Below, piece by piece: positions 1 through 7,100 of a DNA stretch of 10,683 nucleotides (position 1 is the stretch's first letter; every line of letters starts with the position of its first letter). The stretch lies in assembly GCA_041749275.1 (NCBI GenBank), contig JBGTBQ010000286.1, forward strand, positions 1 through 10,683, written 5' to 3'. A program made the position numbers and the translations under genes. This DNA comes from JBGTBQ01 sp041749275 (GTDB lineage Bacteria > Acidobacteriota > Blastocatellia > Pyrinomonadales > Pyrinomonadaceae). Below the pieces are notes generated by a model that searched no databases, was not told where the DNA came from, and saw nothing but the letters and a program-made list of their open reading frames with translations.

Positions 1-23
1 GGTTGGCTTGTGGTAGACTCCAT
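1..23 (-). CDS. Start of an unidentified gene running off the left edge (partial)
   Basis: Reading the minus strand, an ATG at 23-21 opens a frame (M-E-S-T-T-S-Q) that has no stop before the window ends. It is preceded by an AAGGAAGG ribosome-binding sequence (plus-strand 29-36) ending 5 nt before the ATG, which is good spacing. The gene lies 130 nt downstream of the channel gene on the same strand and could be its operon partner. Seven codons are too few to assign any family or function. The alternative is a plus-strand frame whose last 15 codons end in TAG at 46-48; no start can be seen for it, and I prefer the minus-strand reading because of the ribosome-binding sequence. Confidence 0.4.
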
Positions 24-26
24 GGC

Positions 27-86
27 GACCTTCCTTGAGTCAGCGTAGTTCTCGGAACTGCTTCGTTAACTGACTTGTGGAAGGTC
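27..86 (-). promoter_or_regulatory. Long hairpin enclosing the ribosome-binding site of the edge gene
   Basis: GACCTTCC at 27-34 pairs perfectly with GGAAGGTC at 79-86. Inside it AGTCAG (38-43) pairs with CTGACT (70-75) across a 3x3 internal loop, and AGTTC (47-51) pairs with GAACT (55-59) in the apical part. In a minus-strand transcript the 3' half of the outer stem is the GGAAGG ribosome-binding sequence of the gene starting at 23, so folding would hide it. This fits translational control or protection from read-through translation, as known for some insertion-sequence transposase genes. The pairing is seen; the regulatory role is inferred. Confidence 0.45.
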
Positions 87-153
87 TTTCTGTAATTTGT
101 CAAGTAATCCCCGTCATTCCTGACTTTGCAAACGCCCTAGCCTCTGGCCTTTT

Positions 154-1743
154 TTATCTGAAGGAATTGACATCCTGATCTTCAAGCAGGAAGAACTTGC
201 GTATGCGCTCGAGAAAATCGTTCTGCGCGTGGCGCATGCGCCGGCGCATGGCTTCCTCATTGAGTTCTTCGCGCACGCCTTCCAGTTCGACGCGGCGGCG
301 CGCGAGGATGCGCGAGATGTCTTCCGCGATTTCGGGGCGACGGTGCAGGATGTCATGGAAGGCTTCTTTGTTGAGCCTGTAGCATTCGACATCCGTGCTG
401 GCGATGACGGTGGCCGTGCGCGGCTCGCCGGTCATCAATCCCATCTCGCCAAAGAAATTGCCCGCGTTCAGGGTGGCGACATGTTCGCTCAACTGGCTCC
501 CCTCCGCCGCCACGCGCACCTCGGCTTCACCTTCGCTGATGATGTAGAGCCAGTGGGCCTCCGCTCCCTGCCGCGTCATCGCTTCGCCGCGCACAAAAGG
601 AGCCTTAATCAAACGCTCCGCCAGCTCGCGCGTCTCTTCGTCCGTCAGTGAATGGAAAAGCTCCATCTGTTTTAAAGCCGCGACCCGCTGCGTTATCTCC
701 TGATGATGCTTGCGCTGGCGGCGTGATTCGTCCTCTTCCGTAATAAAGAGCGAGTGCGCGGGGATGGAGAGCGGGATGTTTGCGCGGCGCAGTGCAAAGT
801 AGATACGCTGCCGGACGACGGAATTGGTCGGGTCGTCCACCGCCAAGTCCGTCAGCCAGTAGCGCACGGCATAACTCCCGTAACTCTCTTTAAAATCCAT
901 AAAGACGCAATTGGGCGCAGGTTCGCGCGCGACATTTGAAATCGGCTCGGCGCACAGGGCCGCTTCGACGGCATCAATCACATCCGACGGCGGATAACGA
1001 AAGTCAACGTTAAAGTAAACCCACATCCGATGCTGTCGCGCCGCGCCCGTGCGGCGGCCAAGAATAGTCACCAGCCCCTTCATCAAGACGCTATTCGGAA
1101 TGACAATCGTGTCCCAGTTGCGCGTCTCGATGGAAGTTTGCCGCCAGCGAATCTCTTTCACGCGGCCTTCGTGCTGGTCTATCCGCACCCAGTCGCCGAC
1201 GCCAATCGTGCGCTCCATCTGCAAGGCCATGCCGCCCATGGTGTTGCCGAGAGTGTCTTGGAGCGAGAAGCCAATGATGGCTGTAATGACCGCGGAGGTG
1301 GCGATGATGCCGGTCAGGTCAACCCCGCTTTGCGAAAGCAAGGTGAGCGCGATGATGATATAAGTGAAGGCGATCAGCAGGTCGCGCAGAATGCGCGGCG
1401 GCTTGAGACGGACGGCTTCGAGCAAGACCTCAAAGATGAGTACGCTCGCCAGATTGACGATGGCAATCCCGCCGATGAAGACCGCGGCCCAGCGCGTCCA
1501 GCGATACGCGGCGCCGCCCTGCCCCGCGCCGTAAGTCGCAATCGCGGCGGCGGCCAGCAAGCCCGCAACCGCCACGCTAAACAGCAGCACGGCGTTTCGT
1601 ATCCGCAGGCGCTCGAAAGGGACGAACACAAACAGGAGGGCCGCGCCCAGCATAAACGAGAGCGCGATCCAGTGGGAAACTCCGCCCATCCCGGCAGCGG
1701 TTTGTAGATTGCTCCAGAAGTTCACGGCTCGACCAAGATTCAA
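154..1743 (-). CDS. MscS-superfamily channel fused to a cyclic-nucleotide-binding domain
   Basis: This is an inner-membrane channel of the MscS superfamily, 529 residues from the TTG at 1743. Hydrophobic segments lie near residues 24-43, 50-72, 83-108 and 118-137. The pore-lining helix is near 141-176, with the motif GFSLQDTLGNTMGG resembling the MscS TM3 pattern. The beta domain follows at about 178-235 (VGDWVRI, IVIPNS). Residues 358-480 form a cyclic-nucleotide-binding fold with the phosphate-binding cassette FFGEMGLMTGEPRTATV (430-446); Glu432 and Arg442, the usual ligand contacts, are present. A charged, probably coiled-coil tail ends the protein. This layout matches the bacterial cyclic-nucleotide-gated MscS-like channels, so nucleotide gating is more likely than pure tension gating, although the ligand is unknown. 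The start is uncertain: no clear ribosome-binding sequence precedes the TTG, and GTG at 1725 or ATG at 1689 also precede the first membrane segment. An in-frame stop at 1789-1791 excludes a longer protein. Confidence 0.9.
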   Translation of the reverse strand: MNLGRAVNFWSNLQTAAGMGGVSHWIALSFMLGAALLFVFVPFERLRIRNAVLLFSVAVAGLLAAAAIATYGAGQGGAAYRWTRWAAVFIGGIAIVNLASVLIFEVLLEAVRLKPPRILRDLLIAFTYIIIALTLLSQSGVDLTGIIATSAVITAIIGFSLQDTLGNTMGGMALQMERTIGVGDWVRIDQHEGRVKEIRWRQTSIETRNWDTIVIPNSVLMKGLVTILGRRTGAARQHRMWVYFNVDFRYPPSDVIDAVEAALCAEPISNVAREPAPNCVFMDFKESYGSYAVRYWLTDLAVDDPTNSVVRQRIYFALRRANIPLSIPAHSLFITEEDESRRQRKHHQEITQRVAALKQMELFHSLTDEETRELAERLIKAPFVRGEAMTRQGAEAHWLYIISEGEAEVRVAAEGSQLSEHVATLNAGNFFGEMGLMTGEPRTATVIASTDVECYRLNKEAFHDILHRRPEIAEDISRILARRRVELEGVREELNEEAMRRRMRHAQNDFLERIRKFFLLEDQDVNSFR

Positions 1744-1763
1744 AAAGGTATGAAATGAAGTCC

Positions 1764-1792
1764 CTAATAGAAAGCGCGGGAGCGAATCTTAA
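1764..1792 (-). promoter_or_regulatory. Candidate sigma-70 promoter of the channel gene
   Basis: On the minus strand, TTAAGA (1787-1792) and TATTAG (1764-1769) are separated by exactly 17 nt, each matching four of six consensus bases. Transcription would begin about 14 nt before the TTG at 1743, giving a very short leader. The match is modest and could be chance. If real, the channel gene can be transcribed separately from the small gene upstream. Confidence 0.25.
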
Positions 1793-1830
1793 CACGACCT
1801 GAACCTGATGTTGCGAGAATCTTTGACGGT

Positions 1831-1900
1831 CAAAAGGTCAAAGGTTACAGCGCGGACGGGAAGCCCATCCGCTGCCTGCGCTGTAACCTTTGACCTTTTG
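1831..1900. repeat. 23-bp perfect inverted repeat with tandem GGTCAAA-like motifs
   Basis: The arms 1831-1853 and 1878-1900 are exact reverse complements over 23 bp around a 24-nt loop. The loop itself can pair (GGACGGG against CCCATCC with one wobble). The outer part of the arm carries near-tandem copies of AAAAGGTCAAAGG, and related ACCTTTTGCCTTTTGCC repeats continue to about 1909. It starts 13 nt past the stop of the small minus-strand gene, so it may protect or terminate that transcript, but no T-tract follows it in the minus direction. It looks more like a dispersed intergenic repeat than a classical terminator. Confidence 0.75.
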
Positions 1901-1913
1901 CCTTTTGCCTTCT

Positions 1914-2123
1914 TTAGTATCCTTCCGTCTGCTGTCGCAGCCACTCGTCAAGTTCTTCATCGGTCGGGTCGCGGTTCAACTCTTTACGCAGCCGCTCGCG
2001 CACGTATTCGCGCTCGTCCCGCGCCACGTCTTCGAGCGAGTCATCATCCCCGCCGCCATCACCCTCCGTCCCCGCGCCCGCGAGAATGAAGGACACCGTT
2101 TTTGCAGTCATCGCCCTGAGCAT
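1914..2123 (-). CDS. Small acidic orphan protein, 69 residues
   Basis: I do not recognise this gene. Starting at ATG 2123-2121 it encodes 69 residues. The first third is short and weakly hydrophobic (AKTVSFILAGAG, 7-18), followed by a Gly/Asp-rich linker (GDGGGDDD, 21-28). The rest is a strongly charged helix-forming half with the motif RDPTDEELDEWL (51-62) and the C-terminus QQTEGY. The N-terminal part is too weak for a confident signal peptide or membrane helix. The motif resembles the first helices of sigma-70 region 3 (LGREPT-EEL), but no other sigma region is present. The start is fixed by AGGAGG at 2130-2135, six nt upstream; a GTG at 2141 would put that sequence inside the gene. It lies upstream of the channel gene on the same strand, separated by 170 nt containing a large inverted repeat. 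Confidence 0.65.
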   Translation of the reverse strand: MLRAMTAKTVSFILAGAGTEGDGGGDDDSLEDVARDEREYVRERLRKELNRDPTDEELDEWLRQQTEGY

Positions 2124-2129
2124 TCGACC

Positions 2130-2135
2130 CCTCCT
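2130..2135 (-). promoter_or_regulatory. Ribosome-binding site fixing the start of the small orphan gene
   Basis: The minus strand reads AGGAGG here, a full match to the consensus, with six nt before the ATG at 2123. This decides for the 69-residue form over the longer frame that begins with GTG at 2141. Confidence 0.75.
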
Positions 2136-2172
2136 TTTCACCTCTTATTCCGTCGTGAGATTGTTGGCGCGA

Positions 2173-2201
2173 ATAGTACGCACAAGCCCGCGCGGGCGCA
2201 A
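2173..2201 (-). promoter_or_regulatory. Weak candidate promoter of the small gene with a palindromic spacer
   Basis: On the minus strand TTGCGC (2196-2201) and TACTAT (2173-2178) are 17 nt apart, matching the consensus at three and four of six positions. The spacer side of the -35 overlaps a perfect 12-bp palindrome, GCCCGCGCGGGC (2186-2197), which could be an operator or simply a product of high GC. The leader to the ATG at 2123 would be about 40 nt. This is a low-certainty call. Confidence 0.2.
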
Positions 2202-2339
2202 GCGAGGATACGCCGCGCCTGCCGTTCAAGCGTCGCCGCCGGCTCACGTTTGCGCCGTCCGCTTTGAGGCTTTAAACTCTCGCATCTTCACGTCGGCAGA
2301 ATGTTCGGCAATGCGTCACTTACCGGGGGGACTGCCCCA

Positions 2340-2418
2340 TGCGTGCTTTGGGAGCGAGTCAACCAAAGGTTGGCGAGTTGCCTTCCGCTGGGAGCGGAGG
2401 CGTCCCGACCGCGCTCTC
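2340..2418 (+). repeat. Intergenic repeat-like stretch just before a ribosome-binding site
   Basis: GGGAGCG occurs at 2350-2356 and again at 2390-2396, 40 bp apart. Between them CAACC (2360-2364) and GGTTG (2368-2372) form a tight hairpin. The second copy continues into GGAGGCGTCCCGACCGC, and GAGCG/CGCTC can pair around that segment. From memory this resembles a GGGAGCG-type repeat seen between genes in acidobacterial genomes, but I could not compare it here. The plus-strand frame stays open through this stretch, which would wrongly extend the next gene to an ATG at 2339. The rest of 2124-2339 shows only the weak promoter candidate noted above and no gene. Confidence 0.35.
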
Positions 2419-2424
2419 AGGAGG
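2419..2424 (+). promoter_or_regulatory. Ribosome-binding site fixing the start of the membrane-protein gene
   Basis: AGGAGG lies four nt before the ATG at 2429. The upstream in-frame ATG at 2339 has no comparable sequence, and its extra 30 residues are low-complexity and fall in repeat-like DNA, so 2429 is preferred. Confidence 0.75.
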
Positions 2425-2428
2425 ATTG

Positions 2429-3919
2429 ATGAATTCCGTTTCCGAACTCACACGCTATAGGCTGCTGCTCTGCCTGACCACTCTGTTGCTGTGTCTGCCT
2501 ATCCTGTCAGTGACATATCCGCCGCTGGTTGACTATCCGAACCACCTCGCGCGCGCGCACATCCTGAACGCCTACGACGTGACCCCGGCTTACCGCCTGA
2601 CTTTCGACCGGCAGTTCGCGCCCATTCCCAACCTCGCCTGCGACCTCCTGATTCTCTTCTTCAACCAGTTCGTCGGCATCTTCGCGGCGGGCAAGATTTT
2701 TCTGGTGCTGACGGCGGTGCTCTTCGTCGCCGGCTGCCATCTGCTCGGCAGGTCAATCCACGGACGCCCGACATGGCTGGCGCTGCCGTGCTGTTTCTTC
2801 TTCTACAACTGGATGCTGCTCTTCGGGTTCATCAACTACCTGTTCGGCCTCGCCCTGTTCGCGGTCGCGCTGGCGTACTGGATGGAGTGGCGCGGGAAGT
2901 GGACGCCGTTGCGCTACGCCTCGGTGTCATTGCTGGTCTTCTCGGCTTACCTCGCGCACCTGTCGGCATATGTCTTCCTCGGCGTGGCCTTCACGCTTCT
3001 CGCCGCATGGAGCTATTTTAAACGTGAACGCACACTGCGCGCGGCGGCGTTCGACCTCAGCCACCTCGTCGCGCCGCTCGCGGCCTTCGCCGCGTTTATG
3101 AACAGGAGCGGCGAGCGTGGTTACACCGAGTGGAACACCATCCGCGGCAAATTTATTGACGCGCTGCCGCTCTTTAACGGTTATGACTACAAGTCGGACG
3201 TGATGTTTGGTGTCGCGTTGCTGGTCATCATCGTCCTGACCGTCCTGCGAGCAGACCGCATCCGCGTCGTCGCGCCGATCTTCCTGACAGGTCTCGTGTT
3301 CTTCGTCCTCTATCTGCTTTTCCCGAAGGCCGTGCTGACGGCGTGGGCGGTGGACGCGCGATTTATCATCCCGGCGACTTTGTTGCTCGTCCTCTCATTA
3401 AAAATCGTCGTCCCACATGGCAGCGGCAGGCTCTTGCTCCTGCTTGCATTAGCCGTCTTCACCTTGCGCGTGGGTTCCTTGTGGACGACGTGGGTTGCGC
3501 TCGACCGGCGCATCAACGCGCAGATGAAGGTGTTCGACCTACTGCCGGAAGGAGCGACAGTTTACCCGCTGTTCGTGTCGCCGGGTGAGAACGAGAGACG
3601 AGAGTTCGAGCGCGCGTTCGACCACGTCATACACTACGCCACGATCAAGCGACGCGCGTTCGTTCCCACCATCTTCGCGTGGCGTTCGCAACAGCCGCTC
3701 GTCATCCGCAACAGTCCACGCCATCTGCACCCGTCGCCGGATGGCGTCGGCCAGTGGCTCCAAACTTCCGCCATGTGGATGGACTATCTCGGCGACTATG
3801 AGTACATCTGGAGCAACAACACGGACGAGTGTCTCGCGCAACGACTCCACGAACGCGCCGCACCCGTTGCGGAGGGGGGCGGCTTCACGCTGTGGAAAGT
3901 AGGCAGCGGGCAGCAATGA
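2429..3919 (+). CDS. Multi-pass membrane protein, probable GT-C-type glycosyltransferase
   Basis: The protein has 496 residues. A first hydrophobic segment (about 11-29) is followed by an outside loop containing PPLVDYPNHLAR (31-42). About nine further hydrophobic segments follow, near 83-105, 115-150 (two), 163-195 (two), 210-223, 257-273, 280-298, 309-328 and 333-350. A soluble C-terminal domain (about 365-496) ends it. An Asp in the first outer loop (here D35) is the typical catalytic position in GT-C enzymes, which move sugars from polyprenyl-phosphate carriers to acceptors outside the inner membrane. The motif VDARFIIPA (308-316) resembles the Arg-aromatic pattern of these enzymes near a late helix. 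I cannot name a subfamily, and a non-enzymatic membrane protein remains possible. It stands alone on the plus strand, divergent from the small orphan gene and convergent with the alpha-2-macroglobulin gene, so no pathway partner is visible. Confidence 0.65.
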   Translation: MNSVSELTRYRLLLCLTTLLLCLPILSVTYPPLVDYPNHLARAHILNAYDVTPAYRLTFDRQFAPIPNLACDLLILFFNQFVGIFAAGKIFLVLTAVLFVAGCHLLGRSIHGRPTWLALPCCFFFYNWMLLFGFINYLFGLALFAVALAYWMEWRGKWTPLRYASVSLLVFSAYLAHLSAYVFLGVAFTLLAAWSYFKRERTLRAAAFDLSHLVAPLAAFAAFMNRSGERGYTEWNTIRGKFIDALPLFNGYDYKSDVMFGVALLVIIVLTVLRADRIRVVAPIFLTGLVFFVLYLLFPKAVLTAWAVDARFIIPATLLLVLSLKIVVPHGSGRLLLLLALAVFTLRVGSLWTTWVALDRRINAQMKVFDLLPEGATVYPLFVSPGENERREFERAFDHVIHYATIKRRAFVPTIFAWRSQQPLVIRNSPRHLHPSPDGVGQWLQTSAMWMDYLGDYEYIWSNNTDECLAQRLHERAAPVAEGGGFTLWKVGSGQQ

Positions 3920-3953
3920 GCAGTCGAAAAAGTGTAGCGATCAAGCAGCCGCC

Positions 3954-4001
3954 ATCGCCGCGTAGCGGCGATTGAGTTTAGCCCGGCGTTTCAACGCCGG
4001 G
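3954..4001 (+). repeat. Two-hairpin intergenic repeat unit, forward copy
   Basis: ATCGCCGC (3954-3961) pairs with GCGGCGAT (3965-3972). The linker GAGTTTAGCC (3974-3983) follows, then CCCGGCGTT (3982-3990) pairs with AACGCCGGG (3993-4001). The same hairpin-linker-hairpin order appears in reverse at 4053-4101. It begins 34 nt after the stop of the membrane-protein gene. Confidence 0.8.
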
Positions 4002-4015
4002 GAGGACGACTCAGC

Positions 4016-4031
4016 CGTCGCTAACGCGACG
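4016..4031. repeat. Central hairpin between the two mirrored repeat units
   Basis: CGTCGC (4016-4021) pairs with GCGACG (4026-4031) around a TAAC loop. It sits between the forward and reverse repeat units and may be a third member of the same composite element. Confidence 0.6.
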
Positions 4032-4052
4032 CGGAATCAATACATCACCCAA

Positions 4053-4101
4053 CCGTGCGTTGAAACGCACGGCTAAATTCAAACCGCCGCCACGCGGCGA
4101 A
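4053..4101 (-). repeat. Two-hairpin intergenic repeat unit, reverse copy
   Basis: Read on the minus strand this is TCGCCGCGTGGCGGCG, then a linker with GAATTTAGCC, then the hairpin CCGTGCGTT/AACGCACGG. The plus-strand hairpins are 4053-4061 with 4064-4072 and 4085-4090 with 4094-4099. The linker differs from the forward copy at one base in ten. The terminal stem keeps the core GCGTTTCAACGC but has changed outer pairs on both sides, so the pairing rather than the sequence is conserved. Confidence 0.8.
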
Positions 4102-4134
4102 GACCATTGCACCCCGGCTACCAAGAATGAAAAC

Positions 4135-4186
4135 GAAAGCGGCTTGAGATATGAACTCAAGCCGCTTTCTTCTTCTGTTTTTTCTG
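4135..4186. terminator. Intrinsic terminator between convergent genes, probably bidirectional
   Basis: A perfect 14-bp stem (4135-4148 with 4156-4169) closes a 7-nt loop. On the plus strand a T-rich run with six consecutive Ts (4178-4183) follows. On the minus strand the stem is followed by GTTTTCATTCTT. It begins 25 nt past the stop of the alpha-2-macroglobulin gene, its most likely client, and would also stop read-through from the membrane-protein gene, whose stop is about 215 nt upstream. Confidence 0.85.
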
Positions 4187-4194
4187 CCTGCTGC

Positions 4195-7100
4195 CTACTC
4201 CACTATCACGCGGTCGGTCGAGCCGCGTCCGAAGGTTTCGGGATGGTACATCTCTTCGGCCTTCGGCGGCGGGACGACGAAAGCGCCGGGCGTCGTCGCG
4301 CGCGCGACGTAAGAGTAGGTGTAGACGCCTTCCCACAAGAGCGAGGTGAACGCCTCGACGCGCTCATCGCGCATGTTCTGGTGTTCGTACCACTGCCGCC
4401 ACCACCAACCGCGCCGCGCGGGCTGCGCCTTCTGATCTTCGGGAATCTTCTCCGTCACGGCGAGCGCCGGGTTCAGGGCTTCCAGTCCGGCGGGCAACGG
4501 GTCAACGAGCGCCACGTGGTAACGCCGCGTCGGCGCGCCCAGCGTCAGACGCACGCGCACCTTCGCGCCCGACTTGATGCGCCACGTTCCATCGGCGTCG
4601 CGCCGCACGTCCCGCGGATCGTCCAGCCCCTCATAGACGCGCTCGACCGTGAAGCCGTAGTCCGCCGCTTCTAGTTTTAAAGACGTGAGCGCGTACCGCA
4701 TCCCGATGCGATAGTAGAGACGGCCCGCGCCCTCCTTGCTCAAAATCAAATTCTGCTCGCCCGTCTTTTCGGCGACGATATGCATCGGCACGTTGACCTG
4801 TTTGAAGTCGGTCGAGCGCCCGCGAAACTCCTGCTCTCCCGCGTACCGCTCGCCCAGCCACGCGCGCGCGACGAAGTTCGGCGTCACCTTTTCGTAAGTG
4901 TTGAAGTAACGGTCGAGCGCGAGGAGCACGAAGGCGTTCTCCTGCGTGTTCTCCCAGCGCCCCTGCTTGCGCTGCGCGAGCAGGCCGCGCACGACTTTGG
5001 GAATCAAGTCGCTTTGCGGTTGGTCGCCGATCAGGGCTTCGAGAATGACGCCGTCGGCGCGTCGGTTCGAGTGGAGCAGCAGATAGTTCGCGTCGCTGTA
5101 TCCACTCGTGAAATGAGCCGTCCCGGCGGTCTCCTCCGCGCGGTTGTTCAAGTGTGTGCGGATGGCCGCGACCTGCGCGGCGGAAGCAGCGTCGCCCGAC
5201 AGCACCGGCAAGAGCCACCCGACCGCTTCGAGCGAGATTTTGTCGAGGCCACCGGCGGCGACGATAAGAGAGCGCGCCTTCGCCGCGTCGCGGTCGCCCA
5301 TGCGGTTGCGGACATAGAGCGCATAAGCGACGAGCGCCCGCCGCGCCTCCGGGCTGTAGTACGAAGGGATGCGCCGCTCGATGTCGCGCAGGTAGGTCTT
5401 CGACTTGTTGAGCATCTCTTCGGGAACGTCGAAGCCCTTCTCTTTCGCGCGCGTGAACGCGTGCGCGACGTGGATGCTGACGTAAGGCCAAGACTCATCG
5501 CCGCGCCGCCAGAAGCCGAAACCACCGTCGCCGTTCTGCATTCCCTGAAGACGCTTGATGTCGCGCGCGACGGCTTTCTTCATCTCGTCGGGCGACGGCA
5601 GTTCCTTCGCCTTGAACGCCGTCAACACGTCCTTGAGCGCGGCGACCGCAATCACGCGCGACGAAAGCTGCTCAGAGCATTCATACGGATACGCGACGAG
5701 ATACAGCACCGCGTCCGTCAACGCCTGAAGCTGCGTTGACGATGTTGTGAGTTCCAACCCGCCGAACTGCGGGAAGACGTTCGCGGGCGCGCGGACGGGT
5801 TGCACGACAGCTGCGCTCTCGTCAATCTCGCCGTAGGTGGCGAAGGCTTCGGTCGTCGCGGGCGTCCACACGGGCAGAGAGATTTCGGCGGCGTCCGCGT
5901 GACGCCCTGATGCCGCGCCCAACTGGAAGCGCGCCGTCCCGGCCTTCGACGCCGCGACGGGGAAACGCACCTCGACGCGGTCGTTCGCGGGAACCACGAC
6001 GCGGCGGCCCTGCCCGTCCGTCAGCTCCGCGTTCGCGGCGCGCACGGCGACGCTGACCTCCATCGGATTGTCAGTCTGATTCTGCACGACGACCGGCAGC
6101 TCGATGCGGTCGCCGAAGTTCAAAAAGCGCGGCGCGGAGGGACGAACCATCAAAGGCATCCGCGCTGTAATGGCCGACTCACCCGAACCGAACTGCTTGC
6201 CGCCCGCGACCGACACGGCCATCACGCGGTAGCGCGTCAGGTTGTCCGGCACTTTTACTTTCACCTCCGCGCGCCCGTTCGAGTCGGTCGTCACCGAAGG
6301 CGCGAAGACAGCGAGCGCGTTGAAGTCCGTGCGAAGATTGACCGCTCCCGACTCGCCGCTTTGTTCTTCCGCTTCCGCGGGTGAGTCCGCGAGAATCCCT
6401 GCGCTTGCCCGCGCCCTCTTTGCCGGGGCGGGTGAAGCCATCGGTGGGGGCGGCGGAGCGCCGTTCTTGTATGCGCGTTGTACAGAGAACTCCTGCCGCA
6501 CACCGGCCCCGCCTCTGCCCTCTCCGAAACCGATGCTAATGTCACCGGGGTCGGCAAGCATCACGTCCTTGCGCGTGTGATAGTCGCTCACCTCCGCGCC
6601 GCGCTGCGAGTAGAAGACCGACACCGGGTCTTCGAGACGATAGCCGGTGAGCGCGAGCACCGATTCGTCCACGACGACGACCGCCAGCTCGCTCCCCTGC
6701 ACGGGTCGCCCGCCCGCGTCGCGCACCTCGACCGCAACGGTCGTTTCGCCGCCCGGCTCAAGCGCCTTGTCGCGCGGCGTCGCCGTCACCTGAAGCTTGC
6801 GCGCGAGCGGCGGGACAGACAGATTCAACTCGCCCTTGGCGAAGGCCGGTCGCTTCGGCAACTTCTCGTCACGCTCGCCCTTATCGTTCACGCGCGCCGC
6901 CGCGCCCACGAGATCAACCTGCACGTGTATGTTTGGCGTGAATGATTCTTCAATCGGCACACGCACCGTGTGCGAAGGCTCGTTCATCTTGAAGCGCTCG
7001 GTGCGGACGAGTCCCGAACGGCGCAAGGTCACGACGCCCTCCGCCGGATAGAACGGCGCCTGCACGAGAATCTCCGCCGTCTCGCCCGCGCGATACTCCC

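Noticed and set aside
1..48. Plus-strand frame ending in TAG at 46-48, as a possible gene tail
   Set aside because: Only 15 codons are visible with no recognisable motif; the minus-strand start with a ribosome-binding site explains the same bases better, though this is not certain.
98..103. Perfect TTGACA on the minus strand as a promoter for the edge gene
   Set aside because: No acceptable -10 sequence lies 16-18 nt downstream.
131..156. T-rich tract after a GC-rich segment as a terminator of the channel gene
   Set aside because: The run of Ts is on the plus strand while the gene is on minus, and no solid stem can be formed next to it.
1030..1707. Plus-strand open frame opposite the channel gene
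   Set aside because: It covers the conserved membrane and beta domains of the channel on the other strand and has no recognisable product or start signal.
2086..2460. Plus-strand frame across the divergent intergenic region
   Set aside because: It overlaps the start of the membrane-protein gene and the small minus-strand gene, lacks a ribosome-binding site and has no domain-like content.
3954..4101. The repeated hairpins as a CRISPR array
   Set aside because: The copies are inverted rather than direct, and there are no regularly sized unique spacers or cas genes.
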